From: Candidatus Poribacteria bacterium
GTDB taxonomy: Bacteria; Poribacteria; DTPJ01
NCBI GenBank assembly: GCA_011334435.1
Contig: DTPJ01000725.1
Span: 1 to 14,579 of the forward strand
Direction of reading: 5' to 3'
Length of the DNA: 14,579 nucleotides
In this document: piece after piece, positions 1 to 7,255 of the stretch
Layout: each line of letters begins with the position of its first letter
How positions within the stretch are numbered: the stretch's first letter is position 1
Position numbers and translations under genes: made by a program
Notes under the pieces: generated by a model
The model's input: the letters and a program-made list of their open reading frames with translations, nothing else
Databases searched by the model: none
Told to the model about the DNA's origin: nothing

Positions 1-212
1 TGCTCTGCAGCAAGGTTTATAATAACATCACCTTGAATCACTCTTCTCAAGGCATCCACATCCCTTACATCCGCAATCCTTGTCTTATGCGGAAATGTAT
101 GACTCTGTCTCTTATCAACTATAAAAAATTCTCCCCCCGCCCCCTCAAACCTTTTACAAAGCCTGGTACCAATAAACCCAGAACCACCTATCACGCAAAT
201 TCGATTATTCAC
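1..212 (-). CDS. NAD-dependent epimerase/dehydratase, N-terminal part (runs off left edge)
   Basis: The minus strand from a GTG at 212 stays open to the window edge (70 codons). The product begins with a classic extended-SDR Rossmann fold: strand RICVIGG, then the nucleotide-binding glycine motif GGSGFIG at about residues 9-15, then an acidic residue ending the second strand (IVDKR, about 31-35). The DVRD (about 49-52) and INLAAE (about 65-70) segments match the usual D-x-x-D and N/H-L-A-A positions. A Shine-Dalgarno AAGGAG lies 9 nt before the GTG, which settles this non-ATG start. It sits 146 bp downstream of the transaldolase in the same direction. It is probably another nucleotide-sugar epimerase, reductase or dehydratase. 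The catalytic YxxxK is outside the window, so the reaction cannot be named. Confidence 0.85.
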   Translation of the reverse strand, partial: MNNRICVIGGSGFIGTRLCKRFEGAGGEFFIVDKRQSHTFPHKTRIADVRDVDALRRVIQGDVIINLAAE

Positions 213-358
213 TACACTAAACTCCTTGGAAGTTTCAAAAAATTTAGAGAAGGCCCCGTGGAGGTTCCAAAGAATGAAGTTATCACACCAGTAAAAGTAT
301 TAATTATTAACTCTCCCAGTTTTCTGGCAATCTAAAAAATTTAAAAACTTTCTTTTAT

Positions 359-1051
359 TTATTGATTTAGCAACTGTTCGGCTCTCGCGGCATCTCTCAA
401 AAATTGCTGGACTGTTTCTTTGCTGTATGGATGAACAATCATGCCTTCAATTAAATTTGGTACCACAGTAACAATATGTGCTCCAGCTACAAGCCACTCA
501 ATCACGTTAAGAACCTCTCTTGTCGACCCAATTATAATTTTAGCTTTCAAATTAAGGACATCAATTAGCTGGCGTGTCTTTTTAATTTCATCGATGCAAT
601 TATATCCCATATTATTTACCCGGCCGCCAAACAAAGACACATAACTTGCGCCAGCTAATGCGGCGATCAGACACTGCTGAGCACTCATCATTGCAGTTAC
701 ATTAACACGTACATTATGTTTTGTTTCGAGTTCATGTATCACTTCTAAATTCTCCATTTCGCCATTCGGTCCATGTATTGTAATCTTAACCACGATATTA
801 TCAGACCACTGAGAAAACGCTTTTGCTTGCTCTACCATTTTTTCCTTTTCATTCGTTGTAACCTCCACAGATAGTGGGTAGGGGTGGATTAATTTTGCTA
901 TTTGAATAGATCTTTCTTTAATACCTTCCATACCTCCAGTTACGCCATCTTTTAGAAGAATCGTTGGATTTGTAGTTACACCACTTATAATACCCATTTT
1001 CATATACTTCTCTATTTCTGCTATCTTCCCTGTATCAAGAAAAATTGGCAT
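359..1051 (-). CDS. Small transaldolase / fructose-6-phosphate aldolase-like protein
   Basis: This is a 230-residue protein of the short TalC/FSA transaldolase family, a class I aldolase with a TIM-barrel fold. Visible family marks are FLDTG at 4-8, the TTNPT motif at 26-30, the Schiff-base lysine in VVKI (K89), NVTAMMS at 117-123 and SLFGGRVNNMG at 139-149. The family is normally about 215-230 residues, so the gene is full length. The start is fixed by AAGGAGG 8 nt upstream of the ATG. It lies 20 bp after the SIS isomerase stop, at the end of the sugar cassette. The family moves a dihydroxyacetone unit between sugar phosphates. Supplying sedoheptulose-7-phosphate to the neighbouring heptose-type enzymes is a reasonable inference, as is formation of a less usual ketose phosphate. 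The family call is firm; the in vivo substrate is unknown. Confidence 0.9.
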   Translation of the reverse strand: MPIFLDTGKIAEIEKYMKMGIISGVTTNPTILLKDGVTGGMEGIKERSIQIAKLIHPYPLSVEVTTNEKEKMVEQAKAFSQWSDNIVVKITIHGPNGEMENLEVIHELETKHNVRVNVTAMMSAQQCLIAALAGASYVSLFGGRVNNMGYNCIDEIKKTRQLIDVLNLKAKIIIGSTREVLNVIEWLVAGAHIVTVVPNLIEGMIVHPYSKETVQQFLRDAARAEQLLNQ

Positions 1052-1071
1052 TTCACTTTCCTCCTTTTATT

Positions 1072-1668
1072 TTATTTAATCGATTCCCATTTCATCTCAG
1101 ACACCTTCATATCAGGGTGCGATACTATGAGATGCCAAATTACAGCCTGAAAAGCTTCGGTATGAGGAGTTACAGTCTCTGAATTCACTGTTGGGACAAT
1201 TACACAAGCATCTGCGACCTGCGCAGTATAGCCTCCATCTCTTCCGACAATACCAAATATTTTAGAACCAATGCTTTTAGCATATTTTAACGACTCAACA
1301 ATGTTGGCGCTAATGTTCTTCTCTTCATTCCCACCCCCAACAGAGAAAACAAAAACACCGTCCTTAGATCCCAACCTGCTTTCCTTAAGCCAGTTCACAA
1401 AAACCGTATTCCAACCTTCATCATTAATCCTAGCAGTCAGTTCAGCTACATTATCCGTTGGAGCATAAGCCTCAAAGCCAGCGATCTTTCTAAAGTCGTT
1501 TACTGCATGGGCAGCATTACCAGCCCCTCCACCTACACCAATAAAGAACAATCGGCCCCCTCCTTTTCGCAACTCAATCAGCATATTTATCATTTTTTCA
1601 ATCGCATTTACATCGAGACTATTAACGACAAGGTAAACTTCTTTTAAGTATTCTTTTACGTATGACAT
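1072..1668 (-). CDS. SIS-domain phosphosugar isomerase, GmhA-like
   Basis: This 198-residue protein is a single SIS domain. It has the phosphosugar-binding glycine loop FFIGVGGGAGNAAH early on and the second SIS signature VFVFSVGGGNEEKN in the middle. Length and neighbours (GmhB-like phosphatase, HddA-like kinase, nucleotidyltransferase) point to sedoheptulose-7-phosphate isomerase or a relative. The GmhA catalytic pattern is altered: the HxxxE of helix 1 reads HAVND (Glu to Asp), and the QExHxxxxH region reads EAFQAVIWH, keeping only the final His. The substrate may therefore differ. I chose ATG 1668 because GGAGGT (1679-1684) is 10 nt upstream of it; a longer start at 1686 would put that site inside the gene. 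The start sits just past the TGA of the preceding HAD gene, so translation is probably coupled. Confidence 0.8.
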   Translation of the reverse strand: MSYVKEYLKEVYLVVNSLDVNAIEKMINMLIELRKGGGRLFFIGVGGGAGNAAHAVNDFRKIAGFEAYAPTDNVAELTARINDEGWNTVFVNWLKESRLGSKDGVFVFSVGGGNEEKNISANIVESLKYAKSIGSKIFGIVGRDGGYTAQVADACVIVPTVNSETVTPHTEAFQAVIWHLIVSHPDMKVSEMKWESIK

Positions 1669-1669
1669 A

Positions 1670-2197
1670 TCACCTGTTACCTCCATTTATGATCTCAATA
1701 GCTTCTTTCAAATCATTAATTCTATGATCGCAATCAACTCCTTTATTGTATGCCGTATTAATCAGAATTGTCTTACACCCAGAAGACCTCCCTGCCTCCA
1801 TATCCTTCCATGTGTCCCCAATTATAAACGACCTATGCAAATCAATATGCCACTTTCTGGCTGCATCAAGTATCATTCCGGGCTTTGGTTTTCTGCATTG
1901 ACAATTATCAGAGTCATCGTGCATACATACCATGATATCATCAACAGGCAATTTTTCCTTTATGAGTCTATGCATCTTATTAAGTTCTTCTATCTTCATA
2001 AAGCCGCGAGCAATATCTGGTTGATTTGTAACAAGTATATTCAGAAACCTCATTTCTTTAAAAATACTCAAGGTATTTTCAACACCTATAATCAATTCGA
2101 ATTCATCAAATTTCCTTGGTGAAAAAGGCTTGCCATTATCTAAAATGACCTTATTTATTACACCATCCCTGTCAAGAAATACCGCCTTTCTCACCAT
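1670..2197 (-). CDS. gmhB: HAD-IIIA phosphatase, GmhB-like (heptose-1,7-bisphosphate phosphatase)
   Basis: This protein is about 175 residues long and belongs to the histidinol-phosphatase/GmhB branch of the HAD superfamily. HAD motif I is FLDRDGV, with nucleophile and acid aspartates at about 9 and 11. Motif II is TNQPDIARG. The zinc-loop cysteines and histidine are present as CxH...CxC (about 91-101), followed by RKPKPGM, the usual GmhB motif III. Motif IV is GDTWKDMEAG. The spacer within the zinc loop is short (five residues between His and the next Cys). In the heptose pathway this enzyme removes the 7-phosphate from heptose-1,7-bisphosphate, which fits the adjacent kinase and isomerase. 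The ATG at 2197 has GGAGG 10 nt upstream; TTG codons at 2206 and 2200 are possible alternatives. It follows the Gfo/Idh gene by 5 nt. Confidence 0.82.
   Translation of the reverse strand: MVRKAVFLDRDGVINKVILDNGKPFSPRKFDEFELIIGVENTLSIFKEMRFLNILVTNQPDIARGFMKIEELNKMHRLIKEKLPVDDIMVCMHDDSDNCQCRKPKPGMILDAARKWHIDLHRSFIIGDTWKDMEAGRSSGCKTILINTAYNKGVDCDHRINDLKEAIEIINGGNR
1679..1684 (-). promoter_or_regulatory. Shine-Dalgarno site that sets the SIS-isomerase start
   Basis: On the minus strand this reads GGAGGT, 10 nt before the ATG at 1668. It lies inside the 3' end of the upstream HAD gene and inside the longest possible SIS reading frame. This argues for the ATG at 1668 over the one at 1686. Confidence 0.6.
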
Positions 2198-2202
2198 CAA
2201 AC

Positions 2203-3219
2203 TCAATCCTCCAACCTTATAACCTTCCCCGTTTTAGCAGACTCGTAAACCGCCTGTATCATTCTGTTTGCCTGATAACCATCCCATCCATTACCCAAAG
2301 GTTCTCTACCTTCTTTAATAGCTGAGATAAACTCCTTCCATTCCTCACCCCATGAAATATCCGGCCCTCGAAATTCCATAATTTCCTCATAAGGTGGACC
2401 ACCTTCAGGTTTACGTTTTCCTATTCTTAGTGTCTCCGTACCATAACCGCCGCCCAATCCGTCAACAATGAGGTATCCTTCACTTCCATATACTTCAAAG
2501 GAAAACCTATTCTTCCATTGAGTCCAGCTTGTGTGCATTGTAGCCACAACACCATTATCTTTTTTAAAGATTGCAAATGCGTTATCTTCTACCTCCATAT
2601 TCCAGAAATACGTTTCTGTGTAGCCAAATGCCTCATCAAAATCTCCAGCTAACCACCGAAACAAATCTACCACATGGACCCCCTGGTCTAACAACTCTCC
2701 ACCACCGCATAAATCTTTGTCTGCTCGCCATTCTTTATCGTATCCTGGTCTCCCCCCATGTCCATAGCAGCACCGAAGGAAATATAATTTCCCTATCTTC
2801 CCCCCGGTAAACAACTCTTTTGCCTTTGCTATAGCTGGATGGTGCCTGTGGTTAAAACCTGTTTTAAGAATAACGTCACTTTGTTTAGCTGCATCAATAA
2901 TTTGCTTAGATTCCCCGATATTTCTTCCAAGTGGCTTCTCGCATAGGACATGTTTCTTATTGTTAAGAGCAGCAACACTTATAGGCATAAGGTATTTGTT
3001 ATAAGTAGCAACTATTATCACATCTATGTCTTTTCTACGAACCACTTTTCCCCAATCTGTCTCTGATTCTGTTCCAAACTCCGCAGCCAGTTCCTCTGCC
3101 CTTTTCCTATCCACATCAACAACAACCTTCAGCTTGCAATTATCAAACTTAGGTAAAGCCATTGCACGTTTCCTGCCTATAAGACCCGCTCCAATGATTC
3201 CAACACTAATACTCATCAT
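2203..3219 (-). CDS. Gfo/Idh/MocA-family sugar oxidoreductase
   Basis: This 338-residue protein has the two-domain Gfo/Idh/MocA layout. An N-terminal Rossmann fold carries GIIGAGLIG at about 7-15 and an acidic end to the second strand (VVDVD, about 33-37). The conserved EKP motif (CEKPLGRN) is at 93-100. The C-terminal domain holds GGGELLDQGVHVVDLFRWL, with the family's D178 and H182. Enzymes of this family oxidise, reduce or epimerise sugars and nucleotide sugars with a tightly used NAD(P) cofactor. Its position between an SDR and the heptose phosphatase suggests modification of the sugar precursor, perhaps a redox pair with the SDR. The ATG overlaps the SDR stop by four bases (ATGA), with GGAG just upstream. 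The family is certain; the substrate is not determinable. Confidence 0.92.
   Translation of the reverse strand: MMSISVGIIGAGLIGRKRAMALPKFDNCKLKVVVDVDRKRAEELAAEFGTESETDWGKVVRRKDIDVIIVATYNKYLMPISVAALNNKKHVLCEKPLGRNIGESKQIIDAAKQSDVILKTGFNHRHHPAIAKAKELFTGGKIGKLYFLRCCYGHGGRPGYDKEWRADKDLCGGGELLDQGVHVVDLFRWLAGDFDEAFGYTETYFWNMEVEDNAFAIFKKDNGVVATMHTSWTQWKNRFSFEVYGSEGYLIVDGLGGGYGTETLRIGKRKPEGGPPYEEIMEFRGPDISWGEEWKEFISAIKEGREPLGNGWDGYQANRMIQAVYESAKTGKVIRLED
2208..2212 (-). promoter_or_regulatory. Shine-Dalgarno site for the HAD phosphatase
   Basis: GGAGG on the minus strand, inside the last codons of the Gfo/Idh gene. It is 10 nt from ATG 2197, 7 nt from TTG 2200 and too close to TTG 2206. It favours the ATG. 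Confidence 0.55.
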
Positions 3220-4064
3220 TTTTTCTCCATATAATTCCTGCCATCTATGCGTCTTAAGGTATAGATAGAAGAACGATTTATTTCTACAATGGTCTTATCA
3301 TCAAAGGTTTTCCAGTCATCCCATACCGCACTAATCAGTCGACCTGTAAGCCCATCGGAGTCCTCAGAGGCCAAAAAAACAGCCAATCCGGCAGCCATTT
3401 CAGGAGAATTTCCACCCTTCTTGCTTCTTTCAATAGCCTCTGACAGTTCTTTTTCTCCTGCTTTTTCTCCCGCCTTGATTATTTCGTTAAGCATCCTTGT
3501 ATTGACCGCTCCTGGGGCAACAGCATTTACATCTATTCCATAATCTTTGACTTCCATGGCCAATGTCTCTGTAAATCTCACAATAGCTGCTTTAGAACAA
3601 GCATAGGCACTAAAGTTAGGTCTTGGTGATGTTGCTCCACCACCTGAAAAATTGATGATCTTCCCTCTCTTTTTGGACATCATAATTGGCAACACTGCCT
3701 TGCAACACCTCACCGTCCCAATAAGGTTTATATGTATGTTATCAATCCATTCCGAAATATTCACTTCTGCCAATGGTCCTATTGGACCTTGAATGCCCGC
3801 AGCATTTACAAGAATATCCATCGTCTTATATTTCCTCAAGGTGTATTCTAAAAGATTTTGAATATCTTGCTCTTTAGAAACATCCGTGATAGTACCAATC
3901 ACTTGGCCCTCAATGCTTAAATCTTTTAGAGCAATGTCTATGTCGACCCCTGTGCGAGCAGCGATAGCGACCTTTGCTCCCTCTTTAAGAAAAGCCTTGG
4001 CAACAGCTTTCCCGATACCCCTGCTTCCTCCTATAATTATGGCCACTTTATCCCTAAGTTTCAT
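3216..4064 (-). CDS. Short-chain dehydrogenase/reductase (SDR)
   Basis: This 282-residue classical SDR has the cofactor glycine motif GGSRGIG at 12-18, the structural NAAG at 87-90, catalytic S140 in NFSGGG, and the YxxxK pair Y154 and K158 in YACSK. An Arg (R37 in AARTG) after the second strand hints at NADP(H). It is longer than the usual 245-255 residues because of a C-terminal tail after LTGRLISAVWDDW. I recall that tail sequence from SDRs in sugar-nucleotide clusters, but this is memory and was not searched. The ATG is 26 bp after the kinase stop and has only a weak Shine-Dalgarno site. It probably oxidises or reduces a sugar or sugar phosphate in the same pathway as the coupled Gfo/Idh enzyme. 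Confidence 0.9.
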   Translation of the reverse strand: MKLRDKVAIIIGGSRGIGKAVAKAFLKEGAKVAIAARTGVDIDIALKDLSIEGQVIGTITDVSKEQDIQNLLEYTLRKYKTMDILVNAAGIQGPIGPLAEVNISEWIDNIHINLIGTVRCCKAVLPIMMSKKRGKIINFSGGGATSPRPNFSAYACSKAAIVRFTETLAMEVKDYGIDVNAVAPGAVNTRMLNEIIKAGEKAGEKELSEAIERSKKGGNSPEMAAGLAVFLASEDSDGLTGRLISAVWDDWKTFDDKTIVEINRSSIYTLRRIDGRNYMEKK

Positions 4065-4090
4065 ATTTAGTTAGCTTAAGTTTTACCTAT

Positions 4091-5092
4091 CTATCTAACG
4101 CTATCCATCAAATTTGCCATTACCTTTGTCCCTTCAAAATCAAAGCGATACCTCATTTCCCGGAGCCCTAATTCCTTCATCTTTTCCCTAAACTTTCCAT
4201 GCTTCTCCTCAACATAAAAAACAAAAAAACCTCCACCACCTGCTCCGGAAATTTTACCTCCCAAGGCACCATTTTCTTTAGCAATCTCGTATATCTTATC
4301 AAAATGTGGATTTGACATCTTGGTGGAGATCCTTTTTTTATACTGCCAGTGCTGATCAAACATTAAACCAACATCGGTTATGTTCCCGCTCTCTACTGCC
4401 TCTAATATCTTATATCCAATCTCTTTTATGTAATGCATATTTTCCACAACGTCCTTCTTCTCCTCTTTAGCTCCACGGCTTTGCTCTGAAAGTATCTCGT
4501 CAGCGCTTCGTGAAGTATTTGTATAAAACATAAGAAGATTTCTATTTAAATCATCAATTGTTGAATCTGAAACCCGTGCTGCCCGCACATGCACCTTGCC
4601 ATCTCTTTCTATATCCAATACGGTTAATCCTCCAAAGGAAGCCATGTACTGATCCTGTTTACCTATAGGCTTCTTAAGAATCTCTATCTCTAATCTACAT
4701 GCCTCCTCAGCAATTTCCTTAAGAGCAATATATTCTCGCTTCATTGTGTGGAGACCATTTAGTAGCCCTACGGCATAACAACTTGAGGAACCCAATCCAG
4801 TGCCCGCTGGAACATCTGCCATTGATACCACCTCGATAGCATTTTCTATCCCCATCATTCTCATTGCCTCTTTGGCAATATCATGTTGCAATTCATCTAT
4901 GTGGTTAACAATTTCGGTCTTTGAGTATTTAACCCTGACCAAGTCATCGACAATAGGCCTATTGATGCTAATAAACATATACTTGTTAATGCCCGCCGCG
5001 AAGATAAACCCTCCGTATTTCGAATAATATGATGGCAAGTCGGTTCCACCACCACCAAGAGTAAATCTAAAAGGTGTCCTGGTTATAATCAT
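4091..5092 (-). CDS. hddA: GHMP kinase, HddA-like (heptose-7-phosphate 1-kinase)
   Basis: This 333-residue protein has the three GHMP kinase motifs in order. The N-terminal substrate motif is RTPFRFTLGGGGTDLP (5-20), typical of the HddA branch. The ATP loop is PAGTGLGSSS at 95-104. The C-terminal motif is KISGAGGGGF at 280-289. The catalytic Asp is expected in GKQDQYM (D147). The HddA branch phosphorylates D-glycero-D-manno-heptose-7-phosphate at C1. The neighbouring nucleotidyltransferase, phosphatase and SIS protein make a heptose role likely, though related GHMP kinases act on fucose or other sugars. The start overlaps the nucleotidyltransferase stop (ATGA) and has AAGGAG 7 nt upstream, so the two are probably translated together. 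Confidence 0.85.
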   Translation of the reverse strand: MIITRTPFRFTLGGGGTDLPSYYSKYGGFIFAAGINKYMFISINRPIVDDLVRVKYSKTEIVNHIDELQHDIAKEAMRMMGIENAIEVVSMADVPAGTGLGSSSCYAVGLLNGLHTMKREYIALKEIAEEACRLEIEILKKPIGKQDQYMASFGGLTVLDIERDGKVHVRAARVSDSTIDDLNRNLLMFYTNTSRSADEILSEQSRGAKEEKKDVVENMHYIKEIGYKILEAVESGNITDVGLMFDQHWQYKKRISTKMSNPHFDKIYEIAKENGALGGKISGAGGGGFFVFYVEEKHGKFREKMKELGLREMRYRFDFEGTKVMANLMDSVR

Positions 5093-5823
5093 AATTCTGC
5101 TCCTTCCAATACAAGCTTATAAAGTTCTGGAGTGTCTATAGCTATTAATGAACCTTTACTGATAAAACCGTAAAGGTCACCTCTTCCTTTTATTATCGCT
5201 GGGAAAATATCATTACCAAAATCAGTGAACCCTTCATCAGGTATGTAAGAAAGAATTTCTGAGTTTAACACATAAATACCCGTATTTACCAGATTGCTTA
5301 TAGACTCTTCTGGTTTAGGTTTTTCAATAAACTTTATGATCCTCCCTTTATCACTAAGAACAGCAATGCCACTCTGGCTTACATCATCTTTTTCGTAAAG
5401 TACGATGGTTGCAATTCCCTTTTTTTGAAAATGGAAATCAATTATCTCTTTAAGGTTATATTTAAGCAAATTGTCTCCATAGACTACTAAAAAAGTGCCC
5501 ATGTCTGATGAAAAATTCTTACTTCCCCATCCCCACAATTCCCTGGCGATTTTTTTCACTGCCCCGGCAGTCCCCAGTAATTCCGGCTCATAAGAGTAGT
5601 CGATTTTTACACCCCATTTTCTTCCATTATTGAAATAATCTCGGATCTTTTCAGGCAGAAAATGTAGATTTATGTAGAGGTCAGTAATCCCATAAGACTT
5701 TAGCCACTCAATGTTATGTTCCAAAATAGGCTTTCCATACACCTTTACCATAGGTTTAGGAATAGTTTTAAGAATACTTCTTAATCTTTCACCCTTACCT
5801 GCTGCAAGAAGAATTGCCTTCAC
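5089..5823 (-). CDS. Sugar-1-phosphate nucleotidyltransferase (HddC/RmlA-like)
   Basis: This 244-residue GT-A-fold nucleotidyltransferase carries the NTP-binding motif LAAGKGERLR at 6-15 followed by PKPMVKVYGKP. It also has ELLGTAGAV (about 81-89), a metal-binding GDN in VVYGDN (116-118), FIEKPK near 165-170 and NTGIY near 180-184. The length and the lack of a C-terminal beta-helix fit RmlA-, RfbF- or HddC-type enzymes rather than bifunctional GlmU. The adjacent HddA-like kinase makes NDP-heptose (GDP in characterised HddC systems) the likely product, but the nucleotide cannot be read from sequence. It starts at a GTG overlapping the epimerase stop by four bases (GTGA), with AAGG 9 nt upstream. 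Confidence 0.87.
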   Translation of the reverse strand: MKAILLAAGKGERLRSILKTIPKPMVKVYGKPILEHNIEWLKSYGITDLYINLHFLPEKIRDYFNNGRKWGVKIDYSYEPELLGTAGAVKKIARELWGWGSKNFSSDMGTFLVVYGDNLLKYNLKEIIDFHFQKKGIATIVLYEKDDVSQSGIAVLSDKGRIIKFIEKPKPEESISNLVNTGIYVLNSEILSYIPDEGFTDFGNDIFPAIIKGRGDLYGFISKGSLIAIDTPELYKLVLEGAEL

Positions 5824-6812
5824 TGTATCTTACCTTCTTCCATCTCTTTTCTGATATACAATACCATGCCTTTTAGCCCCTCAACTATATCCACTTTTGG
5901 AGACCACCCAAGTTTAATTGCCTCAGTTATATCAGCTAAAGTCTCATGAGCCTCGCCAGGCAAATCGGGCGCAAAAATAGGTAAAATTCTAATGTTGAGT
6001 ATTTCTGAAATCATATCATAAACCTCTAATACTGAATAATTCTTGCCACTACCAATGTTATATACTTTCCCATCAGTTCTTGGATCATTCATACATAGAA
6101 TATGAAAATCATTAACATCATCTACGTGCACAAAATCTCTCCTCTTCTTTCCGGTGCCATAAATAACAGGTTGCTCTCCCCTCAGTAGCTTAATAATAAA
6201 GGCGCTCATCACGGGAGGAATCGTTCTTCGATAGTCCTGTCTTGGTCCATAGACATTAAAATATCGAAGTGCCGTATATCGTAAGTTGTGAAATCGTGAG
6301 TAGGCTTCTGCAAAATACATGGAAGCAAGTTTACTTATTGCATAAAAACTTTCTGGTTTAACGTCCGATTCTGGAGTAGGAAAAATCTCACTTCCCTCAT
6401 ACAATGCTGAAGATTCAGCATAGATAACCTTCTTCACTCCGGCTCTTCTTGCTGCCTCAAAAACATTGACCGTGCCAGCCACATTTATTTCCGCAGTTTC
6501 AACTGGATCGGCCTGGCAGTCGCTTATGCAGTTTTTTGCAGCTAAATGAAATACATAATCAACCCCTTCAAATAAAGGATAGATTTCCTTAGAGCGAATA
6601 TCCAATTGATGAAAATCTACACCTTCCGGAACCTGTTTCTTCACTCCATAGGCAAGATTATCAATGCCAATGATATTATAGGTTGGAGGTTGGAGGTTGG
6701 AGGTTGGAGGTGGATTTTCTTTTGCCTCTAACCTCTGACTTTTAACCTCTAACAACTTTTCAGCTAAATTACTTCCTATAAACCCTGCTACCCCTGTGAT
6801 GAGTATTTTCAT
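5820..6812 (-). CDS. NAD-dependent nucleotide-sugar epimerase/dehydratase with an in-frame repeat insert
   Basis: This 330-residue extended SDR has the GVAGFIG cofactor motif at 7-13, HLAAK at 89-93, the catalytic ESSALY serines (134-135) and Y157/K161 in YAISK. RYFNVYGPRQ (183-192) and RDFVHVDDV also follow the pattern of UDP-GlcNAc/GlcNAcA 4-epimerases and related enzymes. It probably epimerises or dehydrates a nucleotide sugar for this glycan. Residues about 22-46, between the first helix and the second strand (NIIGIDN), are an extra segment rich in Glu, Lys and Pro. It is encoded by a heptanucleotide repeat and is absent from the usual family layout. The reading frame is kept, so the gene is probably functional. 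ATG 6812 has GAGG 10 nt upstream; the next gene starts inside its stop. Confidence 0.9.
   Translation of the reverse strand: MKILITGVAGFIGSNLAEKLLEVKSQRLEAKENPPPTSNLQPPTYNIIGIDNLAYGVKKQVPEGVDFHQLDIRSKEIYPLFEGVDYVFHLAAKNCISDCQADPVETAEINVAGTVNVFEAARRAGVKKVIYAESSALYEGSEIFPTPESDVKPESFYAISKLASMYFAEAYSRFHNLRYTALRYFNVYGPRQDYRRTIPPVMSAFIIKLLRGEQPVIYGTGKKRRDFVHVDDVNDFHILCMNDPRTDGKVYNIGSGKNYSVLEVYDMISEILNIRILPIFAPDLPGEAHETLADITEAIKLGWSPKVDIVEGLKGMVLYIRKEMEEGKIQ
6680..6755. repeat. Near-palindromic coding repeat, copy 1 (in the epimerase)
   Basis: The plus strand shows four perfect GGTTGGA heptamers plus a partial one, then a T-rich core (TTTTCTTTTG), then a C-rich arm with CCTCTAACCTCT, GAC and a further AACCTCTAAC. 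The two arms are roughly complementary, so the element is an imperfect palindrome. On the coding strand it gives LEV..QRLEAKENPPPTSNLQPP. The 7-nt unit gives a 7-residue peptide period. The core and reading frame match the two copies in the glycosyltransferase at 7930-8028 and 8227-8341. Confidence 0.85.
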
Positions 6813-6837
6813 TTAATAGCAACCTCTTAACTATGAC

Positions 6838-7248
6838 CTATGATTGTGACAGATGTTTTGTGAAGGCTCTTAACCTTTTCGCCAGACTACTTGCTTTTTG
6901 TAAAGCCTCTTTATATTGCGTCTCTATGATATAACCATCGTCCATAGCACAATCTAAACAAGCTATAACTTCATCTAAGGAACTATGGGATCTATTGATA
7001 TAGACCCTCATATCTTTATCTGTATTGCTATTAGCACTTTCTGCAATATTTAAAACTATTGAGTTCAAAGCTCGTTTTGTTTGATCTACTAATGCATATT
7101 TCTCTTCTGAAGGATAATTTTTTAAAAGCCGGCTGATTTCTATTCTAAATTTTCTGGCATCTTTATAGATATCCCATTCCCTAAATCTAGAACCATATTC
7201 ATCATTAGTCATCGTCATCGTCATCCTCATTGTCATTGTCATTGTCAT
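6838..7248 (-). CDS. Four-helix-bundle protein (TIGR02436 / S23 type)
   Basis: This small protein of about 125-136 residues is related to the four-helix-bundle family first seen in intervening sequences of 23S rRNA genes and distantly related to Avd. Family marks are WDIYKDARKFRIEISRL, NYPSEEKYALVDQTKRA, SIVLNIAES and a helical C-terminal half. The molecular role of free-standing members is not established. It sits between a glycosyltransferase and an epimerase, to which it has no obvious functional link, and looks like an insertion into the operon. The 5' end is a hexanucleotide repeat with seven in-frame ATGs (7248 to 7212), so the true start is uncertain. A GAGG at 7225-7228 lies 6 nt before ATG 7218, which I consider the best internal candidate. 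Confidence 0.8.
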   Translation of the reverse strand: MTMTMTMRMTMTMTNDEYGSRFREWDIYKDARKFRIEISRLLKNYPSEEKYALVDQTKRALNSIVLNIAESANSNTDKDMRVYINRSHSSLDEVIACLDCAMDDGYIIETQYKEALQKASSLAKRLRAFTKHLSQS

Positions 7249-7255
7249 TTGTCAT
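7205..7255 (-). other. Possible acidic leader ORF overlapping the four-helix-bundle start
   Basis: The extra base in the hexamer array places the first ATG (7255) in a different frame. This gives a 16-residue peptide, MTNDNDNDNEDDDDDD, that stops at TAA 7205-7207 within the downstream gene. A GGGAGGG ends 11 nt upstream, inside the glycosyltransferase 3' end. It could be a coupling or leader frame for the four-helix protein, or simply the other frame of a repeat. I see no independent support that it is translated. Confidence 0.2.

Noticed and set aside
33..335. Plus-strand open frame of 100 codons at the left edge
   Set aside because: It is antisense to the clear epimerase N-terminus with its GGSGFIG motif and Shine-Dalgarno site, and its product has no recognisable pattern.
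213..358. Possible promoter or terminator in the 146-bp gap before the left-edge epimerase
   Set aside because: I find no convincing -35/-10 pair and no GC-rich hairpin with a T tract; only the Shine-Dalgarno of the epimerase is clear.
4177..4359. Second minus-strand frame inside the GHMP kinase gene
   Set aside because: It lies wholly within the kinase gene in another frame, while the kinase frame carries the conserved GAGGGGF motif there.
6838..7248. Diversity-generating retroelement, suggested by the four-helix bundle's resemblance to Avd
   Set aside because: No reverse transcriptase gene and no template/variable repeat pair with adenine-specific changes is visible; the protein fits the general TIGR02436 family.
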